A stretch of 64,000 nucleotides of DNA from Chrysogorgia sp. JL179-B06 (GCA_035772405.1 JAYKKM010000350.1:1488001-1552000); one strand, 5' to 3'; shown: positions 7,162 to 16,602, numbered from the stretch's first letter. The notes: generated from the letters alone by a model not told the origin. Program-made: numbers and translations.

Positions 7162-8571
7162 ATGACTGAAGGTGGGGGAGATTTCGACGACATCGAGATG
7201 GAGAACTTCGATGAGTACAAAGACATGAGTGTTGAGCAACTAGAAGAGGAGCTCACCGAGACTAATGAGGAGCTCAGCGAGATAACCATTGGGTATGGTG
7301 TGAACGATATGTCGGAAAGCGTTCGTGTTAGTTATGCCAAAGTTAGTGACCGCATGAAGAGGATGAGAAGTGAGCTAGCTAGAAGACGAAGTGGGCGAGA
7401 AGAAACGTCATTTATCGACGCTGACGATGGTAAAACGGTGACAATAGGGGGAACTAACACAGAAGTCCCAACAGTAGAGTTTGTCGAGCAGGGGTCATAT
7501 GATGACATCAGTGATGCAAGTTTCAATTTAGCTTTTGAAAAGGCAGGTGAAATTGAGAGAAGACTGGGCGAGCTAAAAGCGTTCAACAAAGAGCTAACAG
7601 AAAGCGATGTGAAGAGAATCAAGCTAATAGATGAGAAAATACGTAAATTGAACAAAAAAAAAAGACTCGGTCGCGACGACGCGTCGAGGAAAATAGTCAA
7701 CAGGTCACAGGTGACGAACTCAGGGTCTATTCTTTTCAAACCGATAAACGAAGATGGTGAGTATGGGAAGCCCAAACTAATTCTAAAACCTTGGAGAAAT
7801 GATTTGATCTACAGTAAAGATAAGAGTAGTAAAAACGCGATTGAGCAGTTCAAAGAGTTAGTTAACCAAATCCCTGAGAACACAGAAACAACAGCTGTCA
7901 CAACAGAAGTAATCCCAGACGACTTCCCAGTAATTGAAACAAAAGTGGACTATGTCGACATACCTGGGCTATCACCAGACGAAAACCGCGAGCTGAATGG
8001 TGTGCTTAATCCAAGTGATGGTGTGTTGCGTGAATCAAGAGTGGGTGACGATGGCGCACTGCAAGCGCAGGCAGACCACTTTCAAGAAACGATAAATAGA
8101 ACATCAGGCGAACTAGACGATGAGGACGACGAGAGTGTCACCTTTGAATTGAGAGAACGTATTGTAGGGCTTGAAGAAGCGCGAGACAGAACTATTGAGC
8201 AACGACAAGTAGAGGAAGTTAGAGAGCGGCAAGAGGTCGACATTGACAGATTGCAGAAATTCAAGAAGTGGGCTAAAGAAAATATGGTTGGGTTGAGCGC
8301 TGTAGCAATTTCAGTGGCTGGAATTATAACAACAATTATTATCGCTGGTAGGTCCGCTGTTATGAAAGGTGCTATGGCCACAAGGTCATTCGCACAGGCT
8401 GTTAAAAACGCGATAACGAAGATGGGCCCATGGGCTGTTGGATTAGCTAACCTAGTTTATAACGTGTTGACGTTGGGTGCAAAGGGTCTCGCTTGGCTAG
8501 CTCAAAATCTGTGGGTACTCGCAGTGGTATTTGCGTGGTTCGCTTATGACTATTATAAGCTAAAACGGTAG
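7162..8571 (+). CDS. Acidic coiled-coil protein with C-terminal membrane region
   Basis: 469 residues from ATG 7162. The first 350 residues are strongly acidic and predicted coiled coil (YKDMSVEQLEEELTETNEEL, later FELRERIVGLEEARDRTIEQ). The last 110 residues hold two or three hydrophobic segments (VGLSAVAISVAGIITTIIIA, then GLAWLAQNLWVLAVVFAWFAY) ending in a basic KLKR. I recall similar long proteins ending in a WLA-NLWVL motif in Polintons of cnidarians, but no biochemical role is known to me. It precedes the capsid gene on the same strand, so a virion-membrane or scaffold role is plausible. No frame damage is seen. Confidence 0.75.
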   Translation: MTEGGGDFDDIEMENFDEYKDMSVEQLEEELTETNEELSEITIGYGVNDMSESVRVSYAKVSDRMKRMRSELARRRSGREETSFIDADDGKTVTIGGTNTEVPTVEFVEQGSYDDISDASFNLAFEKAGEIERRLGELKAFNKELTESDVKRIKLIDEKIRKLNKKKRLGRDDASRKIVNRSQVTNSGSILFKPINEDGEYGKPKLILKPWRNDLIYSKDKSSKNAIEQFKELVNQIPENTETTAVTTEVIPDDFPVIETKVDYVDIPGLSPDENRELNGVLNPSDGVLRESRVGDDGALQAQADHFQETINRTSGELDDEDDESVTFELRERIVGLEEARDRTIEQRQVEEVRERQEVDIDRLQKFKKWAKENMVGLSAVAISVAGIITTIIIAGRSAVMKGAMATRSFAQAVKNAITKMGPWAVGLANLVYNVLTLGAKGLAWLAQNLWVLAVVFAWFAYDYYKLKR

Positions 8572-8593
8572 TGACAAAACATATGTAAAGTAT

Positions 8594-9580
8594 ATGAACG
8601 TTACGTCAGCAGAATTGAGCCCTGGTTTTAGACGAGCGACCATGGGTGTCATAAAAGGGACGAGAACACAGCATGTGATCACGTTGAACCCTAATAAGGT
8701 CAGTCCTGGTGAGGAACTTTACATTGACATACCGAAGCTTAAGGTTAGTAGCTGTTTGGTGCCTGGATCGTTAGGTCTAGTGTTTGACTTTAAGAACGCG
8801 AACGTCAAAAGCTGGTTCTTGAACAATGTGAGCAAGTTACTTTGTGAGAAACTTGTTGTGAGACTAGCTGGAGAAACTGTGTATGACAACACTGGGGAAA
8901 ATTACGTTGGTGTTTATCGCGACCTTTGGGAGAGCGTTACCGCGCGAGACCAAATGATTGACTATGGTGTTGGCTCTGAGAACTTGAGAAAGTTAATTTC
9001 TAAGGATGACAGTGGTGCGACAAGTGGAAACGTTGCTAAAGTTAGTGATGCATTGATGTTTAGTGTGATTGGAACAAAGCAGCGGATAAAACTTGGTAAA
9101 ATCATGGACGACCATGGATTGTACGCCCCTTTCAGCATGAACAACAACTTGCAGTACGTGATCACACTCCCTAAAGCTACAGACATCATGGTGGCTCAAT
9201 CCGGTGGGACTGTAGGTGGATACACTCTGGAGAACCTCGAGCTTGAGTACGAGACGATTGACAACCAGGAGCTCTCTGATGAAATAACGTCGGGTTACGC
9301 AAGTGGTAGGAGCTTGTCATATGAGCACGTCACGTTGATGAAAACCACTGAATGGGATAAAGGCACGACCATGGTGAACGAGAACATCAATCTACCAAGA
9401 AAAAGCATGAAAGCAATTGTGTTGCTATTCACGAATAAGACGCGAACGGACAGTGAGGAGTTTCTTTATCCGAATATCGAGAGTGTTAGAGTCACAATTG
9501 AAGGTGTGCCAAATAGCGTGTACTCACAAGGCATTCCGAAATCGAAGTTCTACGCAGAAGTGTTGATCCTGAAGCTCTAA
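8594..9580 (+). pseudogene. Major capsid protein, N-terminal part (truncated)
   Basis: An open frame from ATG 8594. The N-terminal region (KGTRTQHVITLNPNKVSPGE, then YIDIPKLKVSSCLVPGSLGL, GENYVGVYRDLWE) matches the pattern of Polinton major capsid proteins of the double-jelly-roll type, which form the virion shell. At 9560 the reading leaves capsid sequence: the last 112 native bases (9449-9560) are an exact inverted copy of 3324-3435, and after them only six unrelated codons precede a stop. The rest of the gene lies on the other strand at 3078-3323. Counting both parts, the original gene would have had about 400 codons, somewhat short for the family. The copy is broken. Confidence 0.7.
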
Positions 9581-10225
9581 GTTTTCAAGATGGGACCTCG
9601 AGCTCTCGTGTCTTAAGCGATGCATTTGACTGTTGGTGGTTGCGCCGCACGGGTAACACGAATACACCACGGAGTCATGCGCAAAATACTGGTGGGCAGA
9701 CGAGAGTACGTGACCCTCGAGATCATCCGCACCCACTACTTCGTTACACCCTACTCTACAAACGTTAACGTCGCGGTTTGCGGCAAGCTCTAGCCACGCT
9801 TTGAGTTTGGTTGGGCACGGTCTCCATAGAAGGATCGCTAAGAACACTTCGAGGTAGTTACCGAGTAGCGTGGCGGTGGACTCGCAAGGGTTGTCTAAGT
9901 AGTCACCACTCGCTAACACAAGATGCTTGAACGGTGAGTAACACCACACGGGGATCTTGCTAGCTAACCTGTTAACCATCTCGTTGGCTCTATCTTCTTG
10001 AAGATTGACCCAGGCCTCGTGAACGCTCTTTGCGGCGAAAATCTGAGCGTCAAATCGTCTCGACACTTCCTCGTTTTTACTCAAGCGTTCGCACAACACG
10101 AAGACTATCGAGTACTCTTTTAAGACGCTAGGCCCAGAGGTGTCTCGTGGGGTGTGCGTGTTGATAAAGTCCCATCTCAGCATTTCGTCGATCTCCTCTT
10201 CTGTGATGTCTTGGACTTGAGTCAT
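9524..10225 (-). CDS. Cys/His-rich Polinton protein with altered C-terminus
   Basis: 233 residues from ATG 10225, preceded by AGTATAATG-type sequence. The N-terminal 150 residues are helical and acidic without a recognisable domain. Residues about 165-225 hold two Cys/His clusters (VCRVGCNEVVGADDLEGHV then H, and YSCYPCGATTNSQMHRLRHE then H) that look like C2H2-type zinc fingers. Beyond 9561 the frame runs into the inverted copy of the capsid gene, so the last dozen residues are foreign and the native end is lost. The gene faces away from 10353 across a small intergenic region with a tandem repeat. A DNA-binding or regulatory role is a guess. Confidence 0.55.
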   Translation of the reverse strand: MTQVQDITEEEIDEMLRWDFINTHTPRDTSGPSVLKEYSIVFVLCERLSKNEEVSRRFDAQIFAAKSVHEAWVNLQEDRANEMVNRLASKIPVWCYSPFKHLVLASGDYLDNPCESTATLLGNYLEVFLAILLWRPCPTKLKAWLELAANRDVNVCRVGCNEVVGADDLEGHVLSSAHQYFAHDSVVYSCYPCGATTNSQMHRLRHESSRSHLENLELQDQHFCVELRFRNAL

Positions 10226-10272
10226 TATACTATACCTCCAGAGAAAAAACTCCCCTTTTTAGTGTGTTTGGG

Positions 10273-10330
10273 ACTGTGAGATACCTGTGAGGTCAACTGT
10301 GAGATACCTGTGAGGTCAACTGTGAGTAAG
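10273..10330. promoter_or_regulatory. Tandem 23-bp repeat in a divergent promoter
   Basis: Two perfect direct repeats of 23 bp (10273-10295, 10296-10318), each containing CTGTGAGATACCTGTGAGG, plus a partial third unit, lie between divergent genes starting at 10225 and 10353. Position suggests a binding site for an element-encoded or host factor; that is inference. Confidence 0.5.
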
Positions 10331-10352
10331 ATAACACGTGATAGTGTATTAG

Positions 10353-10688
10353 ATGGCTGAAGACTCACAGACCGTTGACGCTAAGATCACAGCTGAGGTG
10401 AAGAGTGTTAGGATAAAGGACCCAAGGCGTGTTGCCACTGGTAAAAAGTTGGCTGAGATATCGAAAGCTGCGAAAGAAAAGAAAATGCGTGAGATGATAG
10501 TCAACGAAGAACAGGGTAGTGAGTGGAGCTATGGTTATATTGTTGGGACATTTGGTGTTATCATTGCTGCTGCTTCACTATGGTACACAATTAGCAGTAA
10601 AAAAGAAACACCCGCGAGTACTGCAGCAGCACCCGCGTCAGAAAGTCATAGAATTTGTCGCCCAACATTAGACACGTTTGATTCTTGA
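10353..10688 (+). CDS. Small Polinton single-pass membrane protein
   Basis: 111 residues from ATG 10353. Basic N-terminal half (RVATGKKLAEISKAAKEKK), one hydrophobic segment at about residues 65-83 (YIVGTFGVIIAAASLWYTI), then an Ala/Pro-rich tail. The layout (basic helix containing a GKKLAE core, then one membrane span) is one I recall from small Polinton proteins in other animals. It is first in a run of four short plus-strand genes placed head to tail before the polymerase. Function is unknown, possibly in the virion membrane. Confidence 0.65.
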   Translation: MAEDSQTVDAKITAEVKSVRIKDPRRVATGKKLAEISKAAKEKKMREMIVNEEQGSEWSYGYIVGTFGVIIAAASLWYTISSKKETPASTAAAPASESHRICRPTLDTFDS

Positions 10689-10703
10689 ACAAAACACACG
10701 ACA

Positions 10704-10946
10704 ATGTATATGGCTGCGATCGATCGAAAAGAACTCATGAACGAATTGTACGACGCGCTTCTTGTTACGACTGGTGCTGTGGTGGTGAGTATGATTTCGA
10801 AAAAGGCTTTGGGAGAACCATTGGGAACACCAGAGACTGTGAAAGGCACAGTGAAACTTGCTGCAGCTGTTGGTGCAGGAACGTTGTTAGTAAAATGGAT
10901 GCAATCGAAAAAGTGGATACCGACAGATCCATTCAAATCAACATAA
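10704..10946 (+). CDS. Small Polinton hydrophobic protein
   Basis: 80 residues from ATG 10704 (a second ATG at 10710 is also possible). Two weakly hydrophobic helices (ALLVTTGAVVVSMISKKALG and VKLAAAVGAGTLLVKWMQ) with the connecting signature EPLGTPETVKGTVKLAAA and the end KKWIPTDPF. I recall this signature from small conserved Polinton ORFs, which is why this frame is preferred to the overlapping open frame that starts at 10685. The stop is four bases before the next ATG. Probable membrane or virion component, role unknown. Confidence 0.7.
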   Translation: MYMAAIDRKELMNELYDALLVTTGAVVVSMISKKALGEPLGTPETVKGTVKLAAAVGAGTLLVKWMQSKKWIPTDPFKST

Positions 10947-10950
10947 GTTA

Positions 10951-11370
10951 ATGGTGAGTGTTGTGGCTGGAGGGATTTTTAATGCAGTGGCTTTCGCGGG
11001 CGCTGGCTTTATATTTTCGAAGTTTAACCACACAGGCTATGAAGCTGAGATGAAGAGACACAATCATGCGTTGGAGCAATTAGCTAGTGCAAAAGAAATG
11101 TGGTATGAGAATGAAGTCGCTAAAAAAGATAAGATCCAGCGTTTACGGCCAACGCTCTCTGATGCTAATGCTGACATCAATGACACAAATCACGCATTGG
11201 AAGAACTTAGAAGCGTAATGACCATTCACTACAGCGGTCGAGTGTTCACTGAGAGTCCGAAGATTGCGGATTACTACCAACCGAGTGCGGAAATGAAGGA
11301 ATACCAATTGTTGTTTGTTGGCGCGTTAGGTTTGGGTAGTGGAATAGTAGCGTGGGCGCTCACTCGATAA
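10951..11370 (+). CDS. Polinton membrane and coiled-coil protein
   Basis: 139 residues from ATG 10951. An N-terminal hydrophobic stretch (GGIFNAVAFAGAGFIFSKF) is followed by a helical charged region (EAEMKRHNHALEQLASAKE, NDTNHALEELRSVM), the motif KIADYYQPSAEMKEYQ, and a C-terminal hydrophobic segment (LLFVGALGLGSGIVAWAL). I recall this plan from conserved cnidarian Polinton ORFs. It follows the previous gene almost without a gap and is intact. Biochemical role unknown. Confidence 0.7.
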   Translation: MVSVVAGGIFNAVAFAGAGFIFSKFNHTGYEAEMKRHNHALEQLASAKEMWYENEVAKKDKIQRLRPTLSDANADINDTNHALEELRSVMTIHYSGRVFTESPKIADYYQPSAEMKEYQLLFVGALGLGSGIVAWALTR

Positions 11371-11395
11371 AAAAAATGTCTACCTAGTATAAGTG

Positions 11396-11962
11396 ATGGA
11401 CAAACTTATGAAGCAGATGAGTTACGGTTACACAATTGATGAGGTTGCGAATGAAACACAAATTGAGTGTGGAGGTATCTTCAGGCTTTACTACTGCTCG
11501 GATTGCAACGTTGTGAAAAACACAACCGAGTGCGGTGGGTACGCACGTCCAAAGTGTGGCGACATCGAATGGGGCTACGTTCAGAGTTATAGTGACATGA
11601 GACTCACACGACTAAAAAGCGTTCACAAGCGGTCTTGGTGGATGGGAAGGAGACTACGGAACGTTGTGAGGTTCGAGCATCTTGAGTCAATAAAAGAAGA
11701 CTTCTTGAAAGTTGTCAATGTGTTGAACTCATGCAATTTGATAAAGGGTAGAAACGTCAGCAGATATGGATACTACATTATTAGGTTGTGTCATAGAAGG
11801 CAAGTTGAGACGCTTGAGAAGATGTCAGACCTTAAAGACGGAAAGGTGAAAGAGAAGTTTGACGTGGTGTACCCAAAGCTGGGATGGTGTGAAAGCAACG
11901 ATCATTATTACAACGAGTGGGTTAAGAAAAAAAACAAGTGTAGTATAAGTATAAGCCAATGA
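11396..11962 (+). CDS. Cys-containing Polinton protein, unknown function
   Basis: 188 residues from ATG 11396. Residues about 32-60 contain YYCSDCNVVKNTTECGGYARP then KCGDIEWGY, a possible zinc ribbon (CxxC ... C ... C). The rest is basic with several aromatic residues and no membrane segment. The sequence AGTATAAGT lies just upstream of the start. The TGA stop overlaps the ATG of the polymerase gene (ATGA), so the two may be translated from overlapping transcripts. I do not recognise the family; an accessory role in replication is only suggested by location. Confidence 0.6.
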   Translation: MDKLMKQMSYGYTIDEVANETQIECGGIFRLYYCSDCNVVKNTTECGGYARPKCGDIEWGYVQSYSDMRLTRLKSVHKRSWWMGRRLRNVVRFEHLESIKEDFLKVVNVLNSCNLIKGRNVSRYGYYIIRLCHRRQVETLEKMSDLKDGKVKEKFDVVYPKLGWCESNDHYYNEWVKKKNKCSISISQ

Positions 11963-13842
11963 GTCGGACTGTGAAAAACCCACTGACAAAAAGACGAGTC
12001 GAGGTTGGTGGGCGGGCGCATAAGAAGCTTGTTAGAACTGGCGTGATTCGCTCTAGCTACACAAATGCAGCCGTTGTTAACCTACTAACAGATAGAGCAG
12101 CCAACGCTCACGGCTTTTTTGGAGACCAAGAGGAGCGACCCACAGTTGAAGACCATAGTGACACACCGTCGACGTATCTGTTGGATCGAGCACTGAGAGG
12201 ATTCACAAGGTCTTACGGAATTGAAGTAATTGACGCCAGAGATATCAACCAACTAAACGCAACTAGGAGCGCCGTCACTAGCCTTTTGAGACGTGAGTTG
12301 GGTGAGACTAATGGGATGAAAGTGGTAGAGACAGTTAAGATCACTTTTGAGAAAGTCCTAGAGCGTGATAAGACCACATATAAAACTGCCTACTTTAACA
12401 GCAAAACGTTCGTCGTCATTAACGAGCACGATATTGAGGGTGTCGCCAATCGTGGATCGGAGCAGATTTTGACGCGGATAGCTGGGTGGCTATCTGAGGG
12501 GTCTGGATGGACTATCGACAAGGTGGATGCGCACTACGTTAATATCGCTATTTATAGACCTTTGAGTGGGAGTAGTTACATTGCGTTGCCAAAGGAGCTG
12601 CGTAATAGTAAGAAGGGTTTGATAAACGTGAATAACGGGGATGACAACGAGTGCTTTAGATGGTGTCACCTAGCACATAAGTTTCCTGTTGGAAAAAACT
12701 CTGATAGAACGTCGAACTACGCCAGTCACATCAGTGAGCTGAATTACGACGGAATTGATTTCCCAGTCACACTCAAAGATTACAACAAGATTGAAAAGGC
12801 TAACGATATTAGTATTAACGTCTTTGGGTACGAAAATAAGCAGCCATTCCCTGTGTACGTTTCTAAGGAGGTGTACCCTAACCACATGGACTTGTTGTTG
12901 ATAACTAATGGCAAGGGCAACAAGCACTATGTGTATATTCGCGATTTCAACAAATTCATGTATCGTCAGACAGAGCATAAGGCGAGAAAGCACTTTTGTA
13001 GATATTGCCTGCAGTGTTTTAGTCGTGCGGACGTGCTTGAACGTCATATCGAAGTGTGTCTGGTCATCAATGGGAAGCAAGCTATTAAAATGCCGCAAAA
13101 AGGTACGAAAGTGAAATACGAGAATTACAGTAGACAACTAAACGTACCATTTGTGGTGTACGCAGACTTCGAGGCTATCACACAGAAGGTGCGCACAGCG
13201 ACACCACCAAGTGAGTGTAGCTACACAAACGCTTATCAGAGACACGTTGACTGTGGTTATGGGTATAAACTGGTTTGTTGCTACGACAACGAGTATAGTA
13301 AGCCAGTGAAAGTGTACCGTGGTGAAAATGCAGTCAACAAGTTCATTGAGGAGATGTTAGAAATTGTTGAATATTGTAAAGAGACATCCGAGAGTCACTT
13401 TAACAAAGAAATGATACTGACTGATGACGATAAGAAGGACTTTGACGAGGCTAAAAGTTGTCATATTTGCAATGTTGAGTACATTAGCGCTGACGTTAGA
13501 GTGAGAGACCACTGCCATGTCTCAGGTAAGTACAGAGGGTCTGCACATCGCGACTGTAATGTGAACTTTAGACTGACTGATAAAATTCCTGTGATCTTTC
13601 ATAACTTACGCGGTTACGATAGCCATTTCATCATGCAGGAGATTGGCAAGTTTGGTCAAGACATAAATGTGATACCGAACAACATGGAGAAGTACATGGC
13701 GTTCATGCTTGGAAAAAACTTAGTATTCTTGGACAGCTTTCAATTCATGGGTTCGAGTCTAGACAACTTGGTGAAGAACCTACCAAGAGACGCTTTCAAA
13801 TACACGTCAGAAGTGTTTCATGATGAGGGTTGGCACTTATGA
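11959..13842 (+). pseudogene. Protein-primed-type DNA polymerase B, exonuclease half
   Basis: First 627 residues of a Polinton family-B polymerase that replicates the element. The extreme N-terminus carries NPLTKRRVEVGGRAHKKLV, the short adaptor-like motif often found in Polinton and giant-virus proteins. Later come a zinc-finger-like stretch (FCRYCLQCFSRADVLERH, about residues 344-362), the ExoI motif VVYADFEAI (about 397-405), an HNH/endonuclease-VII-like insert (VRDHCHVSGKYRGSAHRDCN) and the ExoII-like HNLRGYDSHFIM (about 546-557). A stop at 13840-13842 is caused by a frame break: the expected sequence continues in another frame between about 13840 and 13905, then shifts again into the next block. 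Confidence 0.9.
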
Positions 13843-13863
13843 CAAGAAAGGGGGTCTATCCTT

Positions 13864-15615
13864 ATGATTATATGGATTCTTTTAGAAAATTCGTGTGGGC
13901 TGCCGTCCAAAAAAGATTTTTATAGCGTTCTGAACGATGAAGACATCACGGAAGAAATGTTCGAGCGTGCTCATGATGTGTGGGACAACTTTAATGTCGA
14001 AAACATGGGTGGGTATCACGATCTGTACTTGAAAAGTGATGTGCTCTTGCTCGCTGACGTTTTTGAGAACTTTAGAAAGACATGTCATCGCGAGTATAAA
14101 TTAGACCCGTGTCATTATTTTACGTCACCTGGATTGGCTTGGGATGCCATGTTGAAGATGACTGGTGTGGAACTTGATTTATTGTCCGACATTGACATGT
14201 TTCAGTTTGTGGAGTTGGGAATGCGTGGCGGTGTGAGCTACATATGCAACAGACATGGCGTGGCAAATAATAAATACATGAAGGGGTACGACGAAGCTCA
14301 AGAGTCGAAGTATTTGATGTACCTTGACGCCAACAATTTGTATGGATGGGCAATGAGCCAAAGTCTCCCCACGGGTGGTTTTAAATGGTTGACTAAGAAA
14401 GAAATAAAAAAGGTGAACTTGCGTGGCTATCACAACAACAGTAAAAAAGGCTTACTACTTGAAGTCGACTTAGAATACCCAGACAATTTGCACGACCTAC
14501 ATAACGACTACCCGTTGGCTCCTGAGAAAATGGAAATAACTGTTGACATGTTGTCGGAGTACTGCGCGAAAATCAAAAATAAGTTTAACGTGAGTGTTGG
14601 TGGTGTGAAGAAGCTGGTGACTAATTTGATGGACAAAGAAAAGTATGTGTGTCACTACAGAAATCTGCAGTTGTATATGGATCTTGGATTGAAAATCAAA
14701 AAGGTTCATAGGGTCCTACAGTTTGACCAGTCCAAGTGGTTGGGTAAGTACATCGACTTTAACACAATCAAAAGAACTGCGGCTAAGAATGCTTTCGAGA
14801 AGGACTTCTTCAAGTTGATGAACAACAGCGTGTTTGGGAAAACAATGGAGAACTTGAGGAAGCGTGTGGACATAAGACTAGTGACCACTGCGAAGAAATT
14901 AAAAAAGCTTGTCTCGAAGCCGACGTTTGTGTCTTGCAAGATATTTAGCGAGAACTTAGTCGCTGTCCATAAAGTTAAAGAAACGCTGACACTAAATCGA
15001 CCCGCATATGTGGGTATGTGCATACTAGACTTGAGCAAAACGTTGATGTATGATTTCCACTACAACTATATCATGAAAAAGTACTCTAGCGATACCTGTA
15101 GACTACACTTCACCGACACTGACAGTCTGTTGTACACAATCGAAACTGATGACGTCTACTCTGACTTTATGATGGAGCGTGAAAAGTTTGACAATAGCGA
15201 TTACCCTGCAGACAACCCATTCGCTTTCAAAGAGAACAAGAAAGTTATTGGCAAGATGAAAGACGAGTGCGCTGGAACACCAATTACCGAGTTTGTTGGG
15301 TTACGCAGTAAGATGTACAGTTATTTGAAAGAGGATGGAGGTGGTGGGAAAACTGCTAAAGGTATCAGAAAGAATATAATTAAAAAGGTAATCAGACACG
15401 AAGATTACAAAAGTGTGTTACTTGAGCAGAAACAATTGCGGCACACAATGAAGACCATTAGAAGTGTCAAGCATCAGCTTGGTAGCTACGAAATTAATAA
15501 AGTGTCGCTATCCTGTTTTGACGATAAACGACACCTTTTAGAAAATGGTATTGACTCCTACGCGTATGGTCACAAAAACATTGTAGTGAGAGACACACCC
15601 ACTGACACGCCCTAA
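13864..15615 (+). pseudogene. DNA polymerase B, polymerase half (separate frame)
   Basis: The second open block, about 580 residues. It opens shortly before SKKDFYSVLNDEDITEEMF and contains KSDVLLLADVFENF (ExoIII-like), YLDANNLYGWAM (palm motif A, about residues 152-163), FEKDFFKLMNNSVFGKTMEN (motif B, KxxxNSxYG-like), HFTDTDSLLYTI (motif C, with the catalytic Asp pair) and LRSKMYSYL (KxY-like), so all catalytic motifs are present. The N-terminal ATG is not the native start; this is the continuation of 11959-13842. A read error, a real mutation or programmed shifting cannot be separated from sequence alone, but two compensating breaks 70 bases apart favour mutation. Confidence 0.9.
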
Positions 15616-15646
15616 ACACTGCGACGTGATTCCCATAAGGCTGCTC

Positions 15647-15881
15647 TCTCACTGACTTGTTAATCAACAAATTCGCTATTGAGAACCCTGACGAACTAAA
15701 TGACGAGTTGCAAAAAGACTCGCTACTAAAGAAAGACGTTGAAAGCATTGTCGCGGTTGTGACACCGTACGTACCTTTCTTGGGCTTGTTGTCGGGAGGA
15801 ATCACAACGTCGAAATATGTGTACGATCACCATTTTAGAAGTGAGACGACAAACACTGAGAGTAGTGAACAAACGGACTAA
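15647..15881 (+). pseudogene. Duplicate 3' end of the 1947-2459 gene (in right repeat)
   Basis: Mirror copy of the last 78 or so codons of the hypothetical gene, present because the terminal repeat reaches into it. It keeps the frame through ENPDELNDELQKDSLLKKD to the same C-terminus, lacks 24 bases (eight codons) relative to the left copy, and has no start of its own. Confidence 0.85.
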
Positions 15882-16596
15882 TCAATTATTAACAGGTGGC
15901 AATAATCTAATTTGCATAACGGGTGGCAATTTTATCACGCGTGAGACACTTTTACGATACATAAATTTGTAAAAGCGTTGAGACGACTATTTTTCTAAAT
16001 GTGGTTTGACATAAATTTGTGAGAGTGCTGAAACGACTATTTTTCTAAATGTGGTTTGACATAAATTTATGAAAGTGCTGAAACGACATTTTCCTAAATG
16101 TGGTTTGACATAAATTTATGAAAGTGTTGAAATGATTATTTTCCTAAATGTGGTTTTACACAAATTTGTGAAAGTGCTGAAACGACACTCTAGATTCTCC
16201 TAAATGTAGTTTGACATAAATTTGTGAAAGTGTTGAAATGAACTGACACCGACTCGCGATTTGGTACAAATTTGACACTGTTTCGCGACTCTCGCGCGTG
16301 TATGAAGCGACATCATTTTTTTGTTGTTGTTGAATTGTGATGTAGTTTGACATAAATTTGTGAAAGTGTTGAAATGAACTGACACCGACTCGCGATTTGG
16401 TACAAATTTGACACTGTTTCGCGACTCTCGCGCGCGTATGAAGCGACATCGTTTTTTGTTGTTGTTGAATTGTGATTTGGTGGGGTGGTATAAAAGGGTA
16501 CGAGCTTACCAAAGTGTCACCGAATTTTGTCAAATCGTGATTTGGCAAAATTCGGTGTCGCTTCGTTGAGCTCGTAGCCCCACTCTCTATACTACT
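15647..16596. repeat. Polinton right inverted terminal repeat
   Basis: About 950 bp, the reverse complement of 1014-2205 with fewer tandem units, one 24-bp deletion in the coding part, and a tip lacking the outer part of the second palindrome arm (GGTGGTATAAAAGGGTACG at about 16484-16502 instead of the longer left version). Ends CTATACTACT at 16596. Confidence 0.93.
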
Positions 16597-16602
16597 TCTT
16601 AG
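16597..16602. repeat. Polinton target-site duplication, right copy
   Basis: TCTTAG, identical to 1008-1013. Confidence 0.95.

Larger units (their letters stand above)
1014..16596. mobile_element. Polinton/Maverick DNA transposon (virus-like), near complete
   Basis: A 15,583-bp element beginning AGTAGTATAG and ending CTATACTACT, flanked by a 6-bp TCTTAG duplication, with long inverted terminal repeats. Inside are the hallmark Polinton genes: retrovirus-like integrase, A32-like packaging ATPase, family-B DNA polymerase and capsid-related genes. Polintons are self-synthesising transposons thought to alternate with a virion stage. I could not identify the adenain-like cysteine protease that most family members carry. 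The capsid gene is split between strands (3078-3435 and 8594-9560) and the polymerase has two frame breaks, so this copy cannot be fully functional. The intact duplication and readable remaining genes suggest a fairly young insertion. Confidence 0.96.

Noticed and set aside
10685..10951. 88-codon frame overlapping the 10704-10946 gene
   Set aside because: The 10704 frame has the hydrophobic pattern and the LGTPETVKG signature; the other frame is Arg/Cys-rich with no pattern.
12670..13137. 155-codon open frame antisense to polymerase B
   Set aside because: It overlaps a strongly conserved polymerase region with clear motifs on the other strand; low-complexity translation without a domain.
13840..13910. 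Programmed ribosomal frameshifting in polymerase B
   Set aside because: Two opposite shifts 70 bases apart without a convincing slippery site and pseudoknot; mutation or sequence error is simpler.
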